Assembly (NCBI RefSeq): GCF_002741015.1
Contig: NZ_CP016616.1
Location: 4,986,501-5,050,500 of the forward strand
Source: Microvirga ossetica
GTDB taxonomy: Bacteria; Pseudomonadota; Alphaproteobacteria; Rhizobiales; Beijerinckiaceae
Reading direction: 5' to 3'
Length of the DNA: 64,000 nt
Numbering within the stretch: the first letter of the stretch is position 1; each line of letters starts with the position of its first letter. The notes beneath the pieces were generated by a model. That model was not told where the DNA came from. It saw only the letters and a program-made list of their open reading frames with translations, and did no database searches. The position numbers and the translations under genes were made by a program. This document shows, piece after piece, positions 62,503-64,000 of the stretch.

Positions 62503-63284
62503 ACCAAGGACACCTAAGTGCGTGCCGAATAAAACGCTCACCATCAGTTCAGCAGGAAGGTCCGGTCCTGGCACACCTGAGACGTTCGCCCGAGGGCAGC
62601 AATCCTCACGTAACCAGACCTTCTGAAAAGTGAATGGACTTCACTGCCTGACCCAGAGCTGCCTCTAGCTTTTACAACATATTTTGCGTCTGCCACGGTT
62701 CCGTAGTTCCCGTTGCGCGAAATCACAGACCATCTGCGTCTCGGCGGAGTGCGCTTCAGTTCCTGTTCGAGACATCCCTCTCCACGAAAAGCTCTCTCGC
62801 CGCCGAGGGAGCAGGAGGGAGCCGAGTTTCAGGAGGAAACGCCCGAAGTCGGGCAAATCAAGCCTACGTCTCTGCCCCAACCGCCCCACCACTTAGATTA
62901 AACGCGGCGGCACATATCGACCGGATTGGCGCTCCTGGACCAGTGGCCGACGTGAAAACTCCCCCGTCGAGGGGCAATCGACGGGGGAGTTCTCTCAGGA
63001 GCTGACTTGCTTGTCTTTGGAGGCGGATTGATCCCGGGGGATCAAAAAGGACCAATCCACAATCCTGAGAGTATGCCTTCCGCAGGGCGACAGCCTTCAC
63101 CTAAGCGAAACCAGGCCGGAGATTTTGGCCGGATCGCCGCGCAAGATCTCGCCATTATATCCGTCGGCGCCGACGGCCGTTTGTGAGCCGGTTAGACTGG
63201 CGCTCTCCTCGACTGGCGCAAGGCGCCAATTGGAAACCTTCCGAATACGCTCAGAAGACGCATTATCCGGCTCCGTAAAGGGCA
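62503..63284. other. Gap of about 780 bp with a strong hairpin
   Basis: No gene supported up to 63096; frames in this stretch are basic, low-complexity shadows. It contains the perfect 14-bp stem-loop at 62957-62991. A small leftward frame (63097-63285) is listed separately as doubtful. Confidence 0.4.
62957..62991. terminator. Strong stem-loop, possible terminator
   Basis: AACTCCCCCGTCGA pairs perfectly with TCGACGGGGGAGTT around a 7-base loop (GGGGCAA). AAAA stands on the left side and only TCTCT on the right, so a leftward rho-independent terminator (T-run on the minus strand) fits best. It may end transcription of the small leftward frame at 63097. Confidence 0.5.
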
Positions 63285-63285
63285 T
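63097..63285 (-). CDS. Doubtful small protein, 62 aa
   Basis: A frame from the ATG at 63285 (MPFTEPDNASSERIRKVSNWRLAPVEES... EILRGDPAKISGLVSLR) with balanced composition and no better alternative in the region. The ribosome site is weak (ACGAAG). The strong hairpin at 62957-62991 lies downstream. No family recognised; it may not be real. Confidence 0.3.
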   Translation of the reverse strand: MPFTEPDNASSERIRKVSNWRLAPVEESASLTGSQTAVGADGYNGEILRGDPAKISGLVSLR

Positions 63286-63398
63286 TATCGGAACTTCGTG
63301 CTCGTCGGATCTAGGGCGCGTACTCACAAATCGAGCTTGATCAGCGCAGCGAACAGCATCCTCTCGGTGGTAACGTCGAGTGTTTTTGGAAATGGACG

Positions 63399-63725
63399 CT
63401 ACCGCGCGCGCTGGAAATCCATGACACGATTATCCGCGCGTAGCTCATCCAAGGTTTTGCCGAAACAGTCGACGACGCCTGGCCGATTGGTGGGAGCTAC
63501 CACGACACCTTTGGCATTCACCGTCGCTGTAAGTCTTCCGACCCCTTCGTAGACGGCATCGCCATTCGCGTTGACACTTCTGAGATAAGCGATGCGCCAG
63601 CTCTGAGCCTTTGGATCGTAGCAGGTGACAGCTAGTGGAAGATTGGAAGGAAATGTTTGGGCGGTTGCCGTCGCAAGGGTCAGGATCACTCCAGGAACGG
63701 CAATCAGTAATGGAATCTTGAGCAT
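63399..63725 (-). CDS. Exported hypothetical protein, 108 aa
   Basis: Starts at the ATG at 63725 (GAGAGGA ahead). Signal peptide of about 22 residues (MLKIPLLIAVPGVILTLATATAQ). The mature part has two Cys (AVTCYDPKAQSWRIAYLRSVNANGDAVYEGVGRL..., GVVDCFGKTLDELRADNRVMDF) and is probably periplasmic. No recognised family. Nothing further is called between it and the window end. Confidence 0.6.
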   Translation of the reverse strand: MLKIPLLIAVPGVILTLATATAQTFPSNLPLAVTCYDPKAQSWRIAYLRSVNANGDAVYEGVGRLTATVNAKGVVVAPTNRPGVVDCFGKTLDELRADNRVMDFQRAR

Positions 63726-64000
63726 GTGAGAATCCTCTCCACAGCCAGTTGGCGTCATCACGCCCACTTGGCGAACACTGTTGTGGACCGCTTCTCCCGA
63801 ATAGTCGAGGTCCGGATTTGAGATTGATGTTACTATCCAGACCGGTGCTGATGTTGCGAATAACTCAGCCTGCCTTGCTGATAATTACATCTGCGCCATT
63901 CGGCAGACGCTTGCCGGAACGGGTGTCGGCCTGAAGCAGTCAGGAGACCGACCCGCCTGGTCTCATAGCGCTTGAACGAAGAATAGTTGATGGAGGCGGA

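Noticed and set aside
63028..63045. TTGATCC/GGATCAA palindrome followed by A residues
   Set aside because: The loop is tight and the A run is on the wrong side for a rightward terminator; no gene on either side needs it. Noted but not called.
1..64000. CRISPR arrays, tRNA or rRNA genes, phage structural genes
   Set aside because: I looked for spaced direct repeats, tRNA-like cloverleaf motifs and phage-type gene sets and found none.

Overview
The window is high-GC DNA that reads like an alphaproteobacterium of the Hyphomicrobiales, with a Methylobacteriaceae/Microvirga-like flavour. That placement is inferred from protein style (ETF, DUF6894, DUF1269 and pirin proteins, TPR-cyclase regulators, abundant IS elements), not from a marker gene. 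I saw no rRNA, tRNA or CRISPR array.

Layout. 1-1.4 kb: start of a lipoprotein gene and an NAD-dependent epimerase/reductase. 1.56-6.45 kb: an IS graveyard, with an IS701-like element, an IS630 element, an IS5 element inserted in a membrane-transporter gene, and remnants of IS6 and IS3 elements. 6.6-31.5 kb: a large catabolic island. It holds a PotABCD-type ABC importer, three crotonases (two PaaG-like), an acyl-CoA dehydrogenase, an ADP-forming acyl-CoA synthetase, a ThDP-dependent decarboxylase-like enzyme, an aldehyde dehydrogenase, a thiolase, EamA and MFS transporters, a nitronate monooxygenase-like enzyme, a TetR regulator, a broken FadJ-like gene, ETF beta/alpha and the tail of ETF-QO. 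31.6-37.2 kb: MBL hydrolase, a tiny two-gene unit, an intact IS6 element, a DUF1269 protein, an outer-membrane protein and a DUF2059 protein. 37.9-40.0 kb: an alkyl sulfatase. 40.5-54.3 kb: envelope, ion and regulatory genes (DUF4105, two AraC regulators, DUF900 hydrolase, MscS channel, secreted proteins, a TolB/TPR regulator, HlyD-type adaptor, Ca2+/H+ antiporter, K+ channel). 54.5-63.7 kb: small proteins, a class III cyclase with TPR region, gamma-carbonic anhydrase and pirin, mixed with truncated genes (ABC binding protein, DctA, azoreductase, alpha/beta hydrolase).

The most interesting part is the catabolic island. Four copies of a conserved operator-like element (a TTGGACGTCC core followed by an AATTTATGCTAG-like block) lie upstream of the importer operon, the nitronate monooxygenase gene, the tetR gene itself and the ETF operon. 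This suggests one TetR-controlled regulon. The enzymes fit uptake of a small, perhaps cationic or aromatic, compound, decarboxylation of a 2-oxo acid to an aldehyde, oxidation to an acid, CoA activation, and beta-oxidation with electrons going to ETF. The substrate is unknown. The pathway may be decaying: the FadJ-like gene carries an in-frame stop and both glycines of its nucleotide-binding motif are replaced, and only the C-terminal piece of ETF-QO is present.

A second regulatory signal is a perfect CTGTA-N3-TACAG inverted repeat. It lies in the promoter of the TolB/TPR regulator (47.4-49.3 kb) and again in the promoter of the secreted-protein gene next to it, so autoregulation plus control of the neighbour is likely.
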